From Bacteroidota bacterium (GTDB lineage Bacteria; Bacteroidota; Bacteroidia; 2-12-FULL-35-15), in assembly GCA_025963725.1 (NCBI GenBank), contig JAOQAE010000002.1, positions 310,001 through 374,000 of the forward strand: DNA of 64,000 bases. Reading direction: 5' to 3'. The notes beneath the pieces are model-generated. The model worked only from the letters and a program-made list of their open reading frames with translations, was not told where the DNA came from and ran no database searches. Below are positions 18,662-27,693 of this stretch, piece by piece. Every line of letters starts with the position of its first letter. Positions within the stretch are counted from its first letter, which is position 1. The position numbers were made by a program, and so were the translations under genes.

Positions 18662-18731
18662 GTATAAAATGAATGACGGGATAATTCCCAATAAATAAAT
18701 GCGCTTTGCCATGAACGTACGCCCGAGCTGA

Positions 18732-19391
18732 TTATTCTGCCGGCGCAGGCTTTTCCGCTTTTTTCTTTTTCTTGATGATCTTCGCCTTTGATTCTTCCCT
18801 CCGCAGCAAGCGCTCAATATTCTTCTGGTGCGTGATGAGCACCATGATGGCAATGAGAATGGAAAAGATGACAAGGGAAGGCACCCGTTCCTTGAACACC
18901 AGGATCACCATCACCGGGAATAAAACCGCGGCGATCATGGAGCTGAGGGAAACATAGCTGGACACCAGCAGCACAATAATGAAAATACACATGGCGCTCA
19001 GCGCCCCGAAAAGGTGCACGGCGAGTACGATCCCCAGCAGCGTTGCAATGCCTTTCCCGCCCCTGAACGAAGCGAAGATCGGGAAAATATGGCCGATGAG
19101 CGATGCGATTCCCAGCACTAATTGCAGGTTGGTGAACTGGTTACTGTGCGGCGTATAATTGCTTATGTACGCAAGGTTCACAGCAGCAAAGCCTTTCAGC
19201 ACATCGATCAGCAATACGGGAATGCCGGCCCTTTTGCCGAGCACGCGGAATGTGTTGGTGGCGCCCGCATTTCCGCTGCCGTATTCACGTACATCGATCT
19301 TATAGAAATACTTTCCTATCCACACGGCCGTTGGAATGGAGCCTAATAAATAGGCTCCGATCAGCAGCATGATATGTAATGAAGTTATCAA
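18732..19391 (-). CDS. plsY: Acyl-phosphate:glycerol-3-phosphate acyltransferase PlsY
   Basis: 219 residues, integral membrane protein with about five to seven helices. It makes lysophosphatidic acid from acyl-phosphate and glycerol-3-phosphate, the first acylation of phospholipid synthesis. Family motifs are GSIPTAVWIGKYFY (motif 1), YGSGNAGATNTFRVLG (motif 2) and FRGGKGIATLLG (motif 3). The Lys-rich C-terminal tail is cytoplasmic. It begins 3 bp after the stop of the giant secreted-protein gene, so the two are co-transcribed. plsX is not in the window. Confidence 0.96.
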   Translation of the reverse strand: MITSLHIMLLIGAYLLGSIPTAVWIGKYFYKIDVREYGSGNAGATNTFRVLGKRAGIPVLLIDVLKGFAAVNLAYISNYTPHSNQFTNLQLVLGIASLIGHIFPIFASFRGGKGIATLLGIVLAVHLFGALSAMCIFIIVLLVSSYVSLSSMIAAVLFPVMVILVFKERVPSLVIFSILIAIMVLITHQKNIERLLRREESKAKIIKKKKKAEKPAPAE

Positions 19392-19394
19392 TTT

Positions 19395-22300
19395 CTATTC
19401 TTCTGCGCTTTGCGTTTTACGTAAGAACTGCACTTTTTTGCTCGGCGGACAAATATTGAAATAGTAATTCGGCTCCTTCTTATCCTTGTCGCCTGCCTTT
19501 TCACGCTTCTCCTGCTTCAGCTCCTTCAAGGCAGTGTTGAATGCTTCGTTCGATGAAACAGCCAGCATGGTTCCTCTTGTGTAATTGAAGTAATACCAGT
19601 TGTTCTCATCCAGCTGGATGTAAATGTTGAGAATGTCGCCGCCGCGTTTTTTCACCAGCTCTACCCTGCCGTCCACATACTTATTGATCTGGGTCTTGCC
19701 CATGCTTCCGATCCCGATCTTACCGTTGGAAGTGTAGGAGCGCGTATCCTTGTTCCATTTCATTTTCAGGTCGGTGAAGAAGATGGTCTTCTTCAGCTCG
19801 TCAGGGAATTTCTTGTAGGAGCCGTAAAGATTCAGCTGGGAGATCAGCTTGTCTGCCTGGTCCTTGCCAAGCATCTCGCGCATTCCTTTTTCAAATACAG
19901 GGCGCGAAAAATCGGTCGGCTTCAGGTCTGCAAAGTTTACGATCGCATCCGACATTTTATCCAGCGCTCCCTCATCGAAGAAGAAATCGGTGGTCATCAG
20001 CATGTCGAATGAAACCGAATCGGGGATCAGGTAATGAATGGCGCTTCCAAAGGATTGCACCTTCACCTGCCCGAAATCGCCGCCCAGGTCGATCTTTCCT
20101 TCACCGTACACTTTGCACTGCGCCGTATTCAGGCTCAGGTAATTGCCCGGCAGCGAGCGTTCCACCAGCTTCTCCTTGTTGGAGATGCGGTACTCGCGCG
20201 TTGCCTTGTCGAAGAACAGGAAGCCTGTTGCCGGCAACACGTAGGGATCATTCGTTGACTCCTTCGGTGAAAGGAATGCCGAATAGAAATGCGTGGAATC
20301 GGTGGTCACCATCAACGACGCTGCAAGCGGCTTGCCTGCGCCGTCTTTCGGAAGGCTGTCGACCGGAATGTAAATGCTGTTCGGGTTGATCTCCGATTCA
20401 AATTTGAACCATACTTTAGGAATACCTGCACAATCGTGCGAGATGCGCGCCGTTCCGTCGAACACAAGGAACTGGTTGGTAGCCTTCAGCTTCACTTTTC
20501 CCTTGTATTCAAAATTAGGGCTCAGGCGGAATTTGCTCGAATCCGCAATGTTGGTTTCAGCGTAGGTCTGGAAGGTTGTATCCACGCTTACATTGCTGAA
20601 GTAGAAGGTTTGCTTTGTTTTGATCTCATCCACGTAATCATAATAGCCGGAGCCTGCATAATTCTTTCTTGCAAACACATTCACCGTGCAATTGTAAAGG
20701 TTGTGATACTTGGTGATGGCATTGGCTATGATCTTGGAATTTGTGAGTGTGTGGATCACAGCATCCTTCTCAATGGTCACATCGCCTTTATCAGGATAAA
20801 TGCGGGCGTCGGCTACGTTAATATATTTTACCTCTTTGGCTGAAATGATATTTTTTTTCAGGTCTACTTTGGCAGCAGGCGAATAGAAGGCTAACGAATC
20901 CTGCTTGGGATGCGTTGAGATCCATTGTGGCCCCGTCAGATCCACGTCATCGTTTGCCGTCTTCTGAGATGCTTTGCTGGCTCCCAGCTCGATGCTGTTC
21001 TCATCCATGAACCACTTGAAATTATCCATATAGCACATGTACTGGTTTACAGGAAATAGTACAGGCGAAGCTTTGCCATTGGCTTTGAATTCGCCGAAGC
21101 GCTTGGAAAAATCGATCTTTGCATTTACATTATTAGTTGCAAGAGCTACGCCGGCCGCATCCATTGCTTTTAAGCTGAAGCTGGCGCTGTCAGACTGCAA
21201 AATATCAGCAGTGAATTTAACCAGTTTAGCATTTAATTTAGCGCCACTAAAATCAGCGCCCCCGCTACCTAATAGTTGTTTTGGAGTTAGCGACAGATGC
21301 CCGTCGAATTGCGCCTGCCCGTTGAACGCCTGGAATTTTTTCACCTTGTTATTATATACCACCATGATATCCTTTTGCGGCATCCAGTGCATTTTTACAC
21401 TATCGCCGTGAACCTGTGGGAATTCAGGCTTGGTCTTCTGCTCCTTCACATCAAATGTTTCCGCTACCGCATTGGTGGAATCGGGGAAGAAGATGAAGTC
21501 CTTCGACTTGGTAACGGAGGTTACAAAATTAATGCTTCCATCCCCGCGCAATCCCTGGTTGCTGAGCTTCACGGCGCTGTTAAAGCTTCCTTTGCCGCCA
21601 TAAACAGGGTAGCCGGCTGCGGGCGACTGCGTTATAAACCCTAAGGAATAATCGTTCTGCAGCGTTAATGATTCCTTGATGGTCGGGAAGATCCCTGCCG
21701 AAACGAACTCTCCCTTAAAGTTCAAACCCTCGTTTGAAAAGTTGTCCAAGCTGTCGATCGTAAAAGGCTCGAGGTGGAAATAGAATTTATCCTTCGGGTA
21801 TTTACCGTTCTGGATGTACTTTTTGTCGTAGTACGCATACGAATCCTTGAAGCTGTTGAAGATCGGGTATTGCGGGAATTGCTTTCGGCCCGACTTATTC
21901 GCGGGATTATCGATCTCAAGGTCGCCATCAATATGCTCCACCACCGTTCTCACTTTCACCAGCGGGTATTCGCCGTAGGCATCGGGCTCACGGGATTTTA
22001 CCATCAGCCTTAGCGAATCCACATTCTTCAGGTTGATGATGAATTTGTTGTAATCGAACGAGAATTCCTTTCCGAAGAAATCGAAGCGGCCTGCATGCAC
22101 CACGCCTGCAAAAGAAAAATCCCGGTTCTTCTTCAGCACGATCTTCTGCTCTTTCGGGTAGATCACCACACTTTGCGAATCGCTCATATATACCTGCTTT
22201 ACGCCGAAAATGGTCATGTCGTAATTCAGCAGGTTGATGCTTGCATTGCTTGCATTCCTCACTACGGAAGGAAACTGGATCACATCATTGTCCACATGCC

Positions 22301-23873
22301 CCGCTTTCGCAGAAATATAAGTGAACAGCTTTTCATTCACGTTCACTTCATCATCCTCTATGTCGTAAGTGATAAAGCCCATTGCGGAAAGACGAACGAG
22401 CATCGGCTGCACATCCTTCAGCGCGAACTTTATATACCTGGCATACTCCGAGCCATAGAACTTCCTGTTCTCCCCGTTCTTTTTCATTACGTACTCGCGC
22501 ATCTGGAACAGCGGGTTGATCGCATCGATACCCTGCACGGCCTCATACCTGTCGCCGCGGAAATAGTTTGCCGACTCGAACATGGCATCTTCCTGCGAGT
22601 TCCCTACAAGCATGCGCAGGTCGATCTTCGGATCATCGATCTTCCAGGCAAGCTCTTCGAAATACATGTCCACCATGTGAAAAGTGTTGAGGAACGGTGA
22701 TCTTGAAACACCATCGTTGGTGCGGATGAGCGACAGGGTGCGCTCCTGTACCATAAATTTCATGTTCACGCTCGGGTGCGTAACGGAATCCTTGTCGAAA
22801 TAAATTTTTATGTTGGCGGTTTCCGCCGTCAGCTTTTCCTTGGTAACCCCAATGAGCTTTGCGCCCACGATCAGCACCACTTTCCCTTCGCGCTTGAAGA
22901 TCAGCTTCGCATCTTCCTCCTTGTTACCGGACCCGAGGAATTTCGGGCCACGCTGGAGAAATCCGCCATCGTAATCCACATCCTTTGCAATGTTGGGGAT
23001 CTGCATCCGCTTGCTGTACGAATCGAAGCGGGGATAAGAAATATTGCCCTCTTTTTCGGAAACCACTTTTTCCGTAAGCTGTCCGACCAATGGCTTCTGG
23101 AAATAATTTTTATTGTAAAAGGTAACGGAATCGGCTGTAAAACCGCTTGTTTTCAATGTGATCTGGTATTTTTTCAGCTCGGCCCACACGGTATTCTCAT
23201 CGAGGCCGGCGCGCTTCCAGTTCACTTTTCCGGTTTCACCGATGAACACTCCTTTGTACGGATAATACACGCCGCGCGTATTATACACGATCCCGCTGTC
23301 GCGCTGGTTGTTATAGCAGCGCAGGTTCAGGCTCGGGAAGATCACTTTCGGAACGCTGTCGTACTCGAAGATGTATTTGTTGTTGTTGGAGGAATACTCC
23401 ACTACCGCCGATTTGTAGAAGGTGTTGGAGGCGAAAAGGTTCTCGCTCATCTGCAGGTAATCGGAATAATTTTTCAGGATCTTTGCATTCAGGATCTTGT
23501 TCACGCATTCCTGCCAGCTGAGGAAGTGATCTTCGCTTTGCTTGGAAGTGGCGAAGTTCATTACCGAATTCAGGTAGCTTTTATATTCGGGAAGAATGCG
23601 GATCTTCCTTTTCACCATGAGGTTAAAGCAGTCGTAAGTGGCTTTTTTCAGGTTGCCGGTATAGTCGGGGCTGTTCCAGATGAGCGTAAAGGCTTCCATG
23701 TATTCCTTCACTTCTTTCTTGTCCATGTTGGTAGCCTCGAACATGGTTTTTACATCATCCAGGAACTTAATAGGGTCTTCGGAGAACTGCTTGATCGGGT
23801 TTAATTGAGCTGCGGCTTTTTGTGTGGGCAGAAGGCTTACAAAAAGTAAAAAAGCAAACGTTATCTTTTTCAT
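19395..23873 (-). CDS. Very large exported protein of unknown function (1492 residues)
   Basis: Start at the ATG 23873, giving a signal peptide (MKKITFAFLLFVSLLPTQKAAAQ); the longer frame to 23939 overlaps prmA. The first 200 residues are helical; the rest is dominated by beta strands with many repeats of the type VDLKKNIISAKEVKYINVAD and KVKLKATNQFLVFDGTARI. This resembles the beta-jellyroll/OstA-like domains that handle lipopolysaccharide in LptA/LptD or the AsmA/TamB type, but there is no beta-barrel signature that I can see. It is predicted periplasmic. It sits between prmA (7 bp) and plsY (3 bp), consistent with an envelope-lipid role. Function is inference. Confidence 0.85.
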   Translation of the reverse strand: MKKITFAFLLFVSLLPTQKAAAQLNPIKQFSEDPIKFLDDVKTMFEATNMDKKEVKEYMEAFTLIWNSPDYTGNLKKATYDCFNLMVKRKIRILPEYKSYLNSVMNFATSKQSEDHFLSWQECVNKILNAKILKNYSDYLQMSENLFASNTFYKSAVVEYSSNNNKYIFEYDSVPKVIFPSLNLRCYNNQRDSGIVYNTRGVYYPYKGVFIGETGKVNWKRAGLDENTVWAELKKYQITLKTSGFTADSVTFYNKNYFQKPLVGQLTEKVVSEKEGNISYPRFDSYSKRMQIPNIAKDVDYDGGFLQRGPKFLGSGNKEEDAKLIFKREGKVVLIVGAKLIGVTKEKLTAETANIKIYFDKDSVTHPSVNMKFMVQERTLSLIRTNDGVSRSPFLNTFHMVDMYFEELAWKIDDPKIDLRMLVGNSQEDAMFESANYFRGDRYEAVQGIDAINPLFQMREYVMKKNGENRKFYGSEYARYIKFALKDVQPMLVRLSAMGFITYDIEDDEVNVNEKLFTYISAKAGHVDNDVIQFPSVVRNASNASINLLNYDMTIFGVKQVYMSDSQSVVIYPKEQKIVLKKNRDFSFAGVVHAGRFDFFGKEFSFDYNKFIINLKNVDSLRLMVKSREPDAYGEYPLVKVRTVVEHIDGDLEIDNPANKSGRKQFPQYPIFNSFKDSYAYYDKKYIQNGKYPKDKFYFHLEPFTIDSLDNFSNEGLNFKGEFVSAGIFPTIKESLTLQNDYSLGFITQSPAAGYPVYGGKGSFNSAVKLSNQGLRGDGSINFVTSVTKSKDFIFFPDSTNAVAETFDVKEQKTKPEFPQVHGDSVKMHWMPQKDIMVVYNNKVKKFQAFNGQAQFDGHLSLTPKQLLGSGGADFSGAKLNAKLVKFTADILQSDSASFSLKAMDAAGVALATNNVNAKIDFSKRFGEFKANGKASPVLFPVNQYMCYMDNFKWFMDENSIELGASKASQKTANDDVDLTGPQWISTHPKQDSLAFYSPAAKVDLKKNIISAKEVKYINVADARIYPDKGDVTIEKDAVIHTLTNSKIIANAITKYHNLYNCTVNVFARKNYAGSGYYDYVDEIKTKQTFYFSNVSVDTTFQTYAETNIADSSKFRLSPNFEYKGKVKLKATNQFLVFDGTARISHDCAGIPKVWFKFESEINPNSIYIPVDSLPKDGAGKPLAASLMVTTDSTHFYSAFLSPKESTNDPYVLPATGFLFFDKATREYRISNKEKLVERSLPGNYLSLNTAQCKVYGEGKIDLGGDFGQVKVQSFGSAIHYLIPDSVSFDMLMTTDFFFDEGALDKMSDAIVNFADLKPTDFSRPVFEKGMREMLGKDQADKLISQLNLYGSYKKFPDELKKTIFFTDLKMKWNKDTRSYTSNGKIGIGSMGKTQINKYVDGRVELVKKRGGDILNIYIQLDENNWYYFNYTRGTMLAVSSNEAFNTALKELKQEKREKAGDKDKKEPNYYFNICPPSKKVQFLRKTQSAEE

Positions 23874-23880
23874 AGTGATA

Positions 23881-24717
23881 TTAAGCGGGTTTGATAAAAT
23901 GCAGCATGGTCCATTGCTCGCTAACAGCCTTGTCTTCAAATTTTAATCCAAGTTCAGTTGCTTTAAGACTTAGTTCTGTGATGTCAGTCTCAAAAAAGCC
24001 GCTTAAAACCAGGTTACCTCCTTTTTCGAGCGACTGAACATACACGGGCAGATCGGCCAGCAGTACATTTTTATTGATATTCGCTAATATAGTATGAAAT
24101 ATTTTTTTCTGCAAAATTTCCGCATTGCCTTTATGAACAAGCGTATTGTTGATATTATTTTTCTCTAAATTCTCAATGGTGTTCTCATAGCTCCATTCAT
24201 CGATGTCCACCGCCATTATGGGGTTAGCGCCCATCATGGAGGCGACGATGGCAAGCACGCCTGTGCCGCAGCCCATATCGAGCAGCGGCCTGCTTTTAAC
24301 ATTTAATAACATTAATTTGCGGATCATCAGCTGCGTGGTATGGTGATGCCCGGTGCCGAACGACATTTTCGGCTCTATGATCACATCGTAAATAAAGCCT
24401 TCTTTTGCTGGATGGAACGGCGCGCGGATGTAGCATTTGCCATCCACCTCTATCGGCTGAAAGCTGCTCTCCCACTCTTTGTTCCAGTTCTGCTGGGGAA
24501 TTATTTTTGAAGTATGGCTTATTTTGAAAAAGTCGGCGTAAAGCGACAAGGCAAGGTTCAGCCTGTTCTCATCGTAATGCTGCTCCTGGATATACGCGCA
24601 GAATCCTTTTTCATTCTCCACGAAGCTTTCATAGTCCAGCTCGGAAAGCTGCGCTATGAGCACATCGCTGCCTTGGTCTTTGGGTTCTACTGTTACACTG
24701 AGTTCTATGTAATTCAT
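23881..24717 (-). CDS. prmA: Ribosomal protein L11 methyltransferase PrmA
   Basis: 278 residues. SAM-dependent enzyme that trimethylates ribosomal protein L11. The N-terminal L11-recognition part is followed by the methyltransferase core with motif I LLDMGCGTGVLAI, the acidic AVDIDEWS loop binding the ribose of SAM, and the catalytic-site motif ILANINKNVLL. SFGTGHHHTTQLM just before motif I is a family hallmark. It lies between tpiA (131-bp gap holding a dispersed repeat) and the giant gene. Confidence 0.95.
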   Translation of the reverse strand: MNYIELSVTVEPKDQGSDVLIAQLSELDYESFVENEKGFCAYIQEQHYDENRLNLALSLYADFFKISHTSKIIPQQNWNKEWESSFQPIEVDGKCYIRAPFHPAKEGFIYDVIIEPKMSFGTGHHHTTQLMIRKLMLLNVKSRPLLDMGCGTGVLAIVASMMGANPIMAVDIDEWSYENTIENLEKNNINNTLVHKGNAEILQKKIFHTILANINKNVLLADLPVYVQSLEKGGNLVLSGFFETDITELSLKATELGLKFEDKAVSEQWTMLHFIKPA

Positions 24718-24782
24718 TTTTTAATTTGTTCGTTTGGGAGGTTGAGGGACTTAAAAGAGATCCATTCGCTTAGGCTACACAC

Positions 24783-24806
24783 GTTCTCGACTTCGCTCGA
24801 ACTGAC
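24783..24806. repeat. 24-bp repeat shared with 53547-53570
   Basis: This 24-mer (starts GTTCTCGACTTCGC, ends GAACTGAC) is the exact reverse complement of 53547-53570. It belongs to the same TCGAG/GAACTGAC family as the long palindromes at 30313-30402 and 48563-48648. Confidence 0.8.
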
Positions 24807-24848
24807 AGGCACACAATTCGTATTATTCGTAAAGATCCGCGATCCGCA

Positions 24849-25601
24849 CTAAAATGAGTTGGCGATCGCCACAAAATCCGCAGCCTTGAGTGATGCGCCT
24901 CCAACAAGTCCGCCATCCACATCCAGGCAGCCGAAGAGTTCCTTTGCATTTTCCGCATTGCAGCTTCCGCCGTAAAGGATGGAAATGTTCTCGGAAATTT
25001 CCTTGCCGTACTTTTTATTGATCTCGGAACGGATGAAATGATGCATGCCCTGCGCCTGGTGGCTGCTGGCCGTTACGCCGGTCCCAATAGCCCATACCGG
25101 TTCGTAGGCGATGATGAGCCTGCTGAAATCGGATGCCGGCAAATGGTACAACGCTTCCTTCAGCTGCTGCCTTACGATCTCGAGGTGCTGGTTGGAATTG
25201 CGGTGCTCGAGGTTTTCGCCCACGCAAAAAATGGGAATTAAGTTATTAGCAAGCGCGATGTTTACTTTCTGGGTAAGGATAGAAGTTGTTTCATTGAAAT
25301 AATTCCTGCGTTCGGAATGCCCGATGATCACGTAACCGGCCCCTGCCGAGCTGATCATTTCCGCCGACACTTCGCCTGTATAGGCGCCGCATTCGAGCTG
25401 GTGGCAGTTTTGTGCCGCAACGGCATAATCGCTTTTGCCATTCAGCTTTTCGATCGCTGATGTGAGGTGGATGAAAGGCGCTGCAAAGATCTTGAGCACA
25501 TCTTCCGGAGATGAAAGTGAAAGTACCTCATCGATCAGGCTCATGCCCTGCTGAAGGTTCTTGTTCATTTTCCAGTTGCCTGCAACGATCTTTCTTCTCA
25601 T
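24849..25601 (-). CDS. tpiA: Triosephosphate isomerase
   Basis: 250 residues, normal length. Interconverts dihydroxyacetone phosphate and glyceraldehyde 3-phosphate in glycolysis and gluconeogenesis. Catalytic residues are all present: N9 and K11 (AGNWKMN), H95 (IIGHSERR) and E167 (AYEPVWAIGTG). The phosphate-binding loops GGSCNAENAKEL and DGGLVGGASL close the barrel. It is preceded 26 bp upstream by the DUF6624 gene. Confidence 0.98.
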   Translation of the reverse strand: MRRKIVAGNWKMNKNLQQGMSLIDEVLSLSSPEDVLKIFAAPFIHLTSAIEKLNGKSDYAVAAQNCHQLECGAYTGEVSAEMISSAGAGYVIIGHSERRNYFNETTSILTQKVNIALANNLIPIFCVGENLEHRNSNQHLEIVRQQLKEALYHLPASDFSRLIIAYEPVWAIGTGVTASSHQAQGMHHFIRSEINKKYGKEISENISILYGGSCNAENAKELFGCLDVDGGLVGGASLKAADFVAIANSF

Positions 25602-25627
25602 GTTTGATGTTTTAAATTAATAATGGA

Positions 25628-26587
25628 TCATTTTCCGTAAAGCTTCAGGTCTTCCTCGTATTTTTTCAAATCCCAGCGGATTCCCCAGTTCCGGAGGTAT
25701 TCATCCAGCGTGCCCAGCCCCAGCTTAGCCCTGCGCTTGTCAACATTCGCCGGATCTTCCATCGGCGAAACATAATATTTGCCCTCCACGCTTACAATGG
25801 AGCTTCCGTACAGTTGTTTTTCCCCCTGCCTTACCAGCACAAGGTCTTCCAGCATGGCCAGGTCGTAAGGGTCGGCCTTTCCCGTTTTAACGGCTTCCCG
25901 CATCACCGGAAGGTATTTCAGCTGGGTGGCAAGCGACGAATGCTGCAGCACAAGGCCGAGTGTTGTATTGCCATTGCTGCCAACCACTTCTTTTCCTATC
26001 CAGCCGTATTTATCCAGGAGGCCGCTTACAATGATCTCGTTGATTGAATCTTTTTCATGGATGACCTTCCTGATATTCTTTCCTTCAGGCGATGAAGCGC
26101 CGAATTCCTTATCCACGCTGATCTGCTGGAAACGGTACGCCTGGTCATCGTGGTAAACGCTGTCCATGAGCTTCAGCAGCGCCTTGTTCAGCTTTGCCTC
26201 ATCCTTGCCGATGTTCTGCTTCACGATGTTGAGCAGCTGATCCCAGCGGGCATCCTTGTTGAGTGATATCAGCACCGAATCGGTGGAGATGCGGTCGTAA
26301 TTATCGTACTTAAAGGCATCCGCCACCTTGAACAGCTGGTAGAATGCCGAATCCTTGTTACCCGCCAGCGTCCATGCGCATGCCGCATTGTACCTGTCGG
26401 CACGGTAGGCTTTCCAGCCGTTTGCACGGAATGCTTTGGTGTATGTTTCAGCGGAGCGCTTGTATTGCTTATTATCGAACAGGCCTTTTGCCTCCCTGGT
26501 AAGCTCTGTATATTTTGCGGAGCTTTGCGCAAAAGCGCTGCACACCACAGTTAACAACACGATGACCGAACTATATAACTTTTTCAT
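25628..26587 (-). CDS. Exported DUF6624-like protein
   Basis: 319 residues with a signal peptide (MKKLYSSVIVLLTVVCSAFAQ). An N-terminal TPR-like segment (about 25-110: KGLFDNKQYKRSAETYTKAF and following) precedes a C-terminal domain with GLVLQHSSLATQLKYLPVM and PYDLAMLEDLVLVRQGEKQLYGS. I recall that pattern (GWxG, LxxQHx, QxYGT) as DUF6624, of unknown function. Tight spacing to the ABC permease (23 bp) and tpiA (26 bp) suggests co-transcription. Confidence 0.78.
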   Translation of the reverse strand: MKKLYSSVIVLLTVVCSAFAQSSAKYTELTREAKGLFDNKQYKRSAETYTKAFRANGWKAYRADRYNAACAWTLAGNKDSAFYQLFKVADAFKYDNYDRISTDSVLISLNKDARWDQLLNIVKQNIGKDEAKLNKALLKLMDSVYHDDQAYRFQQISVDKEFGASSPEGKNIRKVIHEKDSINEIIVSGLLDKYGWIGKEVVGSNGNTTLGLVLQHSSLATQLKYLPVMREAVKTGKADPYDLAMLEDLVLVRQGEKQLYGSSIVSVEGKYYVSPMEDPANVDKRRAKLGLGTLDEYLRNWGIRWDLKKYEEDLKLYGK

Positions 26588-26610
26588 TGAAGAATAATAA
26601 AAGGAATAAA

Positions 26611-27690
26611 TTATTGCACCCTTACGCGCGGATCCAGGATGCCGTACACAATATCAACAGTGATGTTGATGAATACGAACACTACGGCAAACACAAGCGT
26701 GGCGCCCATTACAACCGGAAGGTCGTTTTTCTCGAGGGCATCCACCACTTCATTCCCGATCCCGCGCCAGTTAAATACCCTTTCTACAAAAACGGCGCCA
26801 GCCATAAGGCCTGCAAACCAGCCGGACACGGCTGTGATCACCGGGTTAAGGGCATTTTTGAGCGCATGCTTGAACACCACCTTGTAGAAGCTGAGGCCTT
26901 TGGCGGTGGCGGTGCGGATGTAATCCTGCGAAAGCACATCGAGCAGCGATCCGCGGGTAAGCTGGATGATGATGGCGAGCGGGCGCAGCCCGAGCGTAAG
27001 CGTTGGCAGCAGTAAGTTCTTCAGCACCAGCTTCTGGTCGCCGAAATCGTCGATGTAATACAGCGAGCCCTGGTGGTTAAGGCCTGTATAATCACGAAGG
27101 ATGTAACCGAAGAACCAGGAGATGATAAGCCCGATGAAGAACGAGGGCAGCGCCATTCCGAAGATGGCAAACACGAGGGAGCCTTTGTCGAAAAATGAAT
27201 TTTTCTTGATGGCAGCCCAGATCCCGAGCAGGATCCCGAAAAATGCGCCGAAGGTGATCGCGGAAAAGGCAAGCACCACCGTGGCCGGCATGGTGTCCTT
27301 AATGATGTCGGATACTTTCCGCTTCGTAATGTACGACCTTCGCAGGTACGGGTATTTCAGGATCAGCACCTTCGTGGATGAGATTGAAAACAGCTTTGTG
27401 TAAGATGAATATTTATCAGGATTGAGGTACAGGTAATGCTCCTTGTCAACGGGATCATGCACCGAGACCGGCGAAAGGTCATTCAGGTACATGATGAACT
27501 GCGTGGTGAGGGATTTGTCGCGGCCAAGGTCTTTGTTGATGGCATCGATGGAAGCCTGGTCGGCACGCTGCCCGAGCATCATCCTTGCCGGATCGCCGGG
27601 AAGCACGTTGAACAGCAGGAAAACAACCGTGATCACTCCCAGCAAGACCAGGAATCCGTATATCAATCGCTTAATTATAAATTTTACCAC
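26611..27690 (-). CDS. ABC transporter permease, DppB/OppB type
   Basis: 359 residues with about six membrane helices. The N-terminus (LIYGFLVLLGVITVVFLLFN, then VLPGDPARMM) and the cytoplasmic EAA-type loop RGSLLDVLSQDYIRTATAKG are diagnostic of dipeptide/oligopeptide permeases. Such proteins pair with a DppC-like permease, two ATPases and a binding protein; none of these is in the window, so this is an orphan subunit. Its neighbours 3 bp away on one side (DoxX) and 23 bp on the other (DUF6624) point to a shared transcript rather than a shared transport task. Confidence 0.92.
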   Translation of the reverse strand: MVKFIIKRLIYGFLVLLGVITVVFLLFNVLPGDPARMMLGQRADQASIDAINKDLGRDKSLTTQFIMYLNDLSPVSVHDPVDKEHYLYLNPDKYSSYTKLFSISSTKVLILKYPYLRRSYITKRKVSDIIKDTMPATVVLAFSAITFGAFFGILLGIWAAIKKNSFFDKGSLVFAIFGMALPSFFIGLIISWFFGYILRDYTGLNHQGSLYYIDDFGDQKLVLKNLLLPTLTLGLRPLAIIIQLTRGSLLDVLSQDYIRTATAKGLSFYKVVFKHALKNALNPVITAVSGWFAGLMAGAVFVERVFNWRGIGNEVVDALEKNDLPVVMGATLVFAVVFVFINITVDIVYGILDPRVRVQ

Positions 27691-27693
27691 AGC

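Noticed and set aside
18662-18874. Upstream extension of the carboxypeptidase-regulatory-like protein
   Set aside because: It runs antisense-like through the plsY tail, is Arg/Ser-rich and would bury the signal peptide.
22776-23804. Long open frame (342 codons) opposite the giant exported protein gene
   Set aside because: Antisense shadow; the composition is what the reverse of the real frame produces, and it has no start signal.
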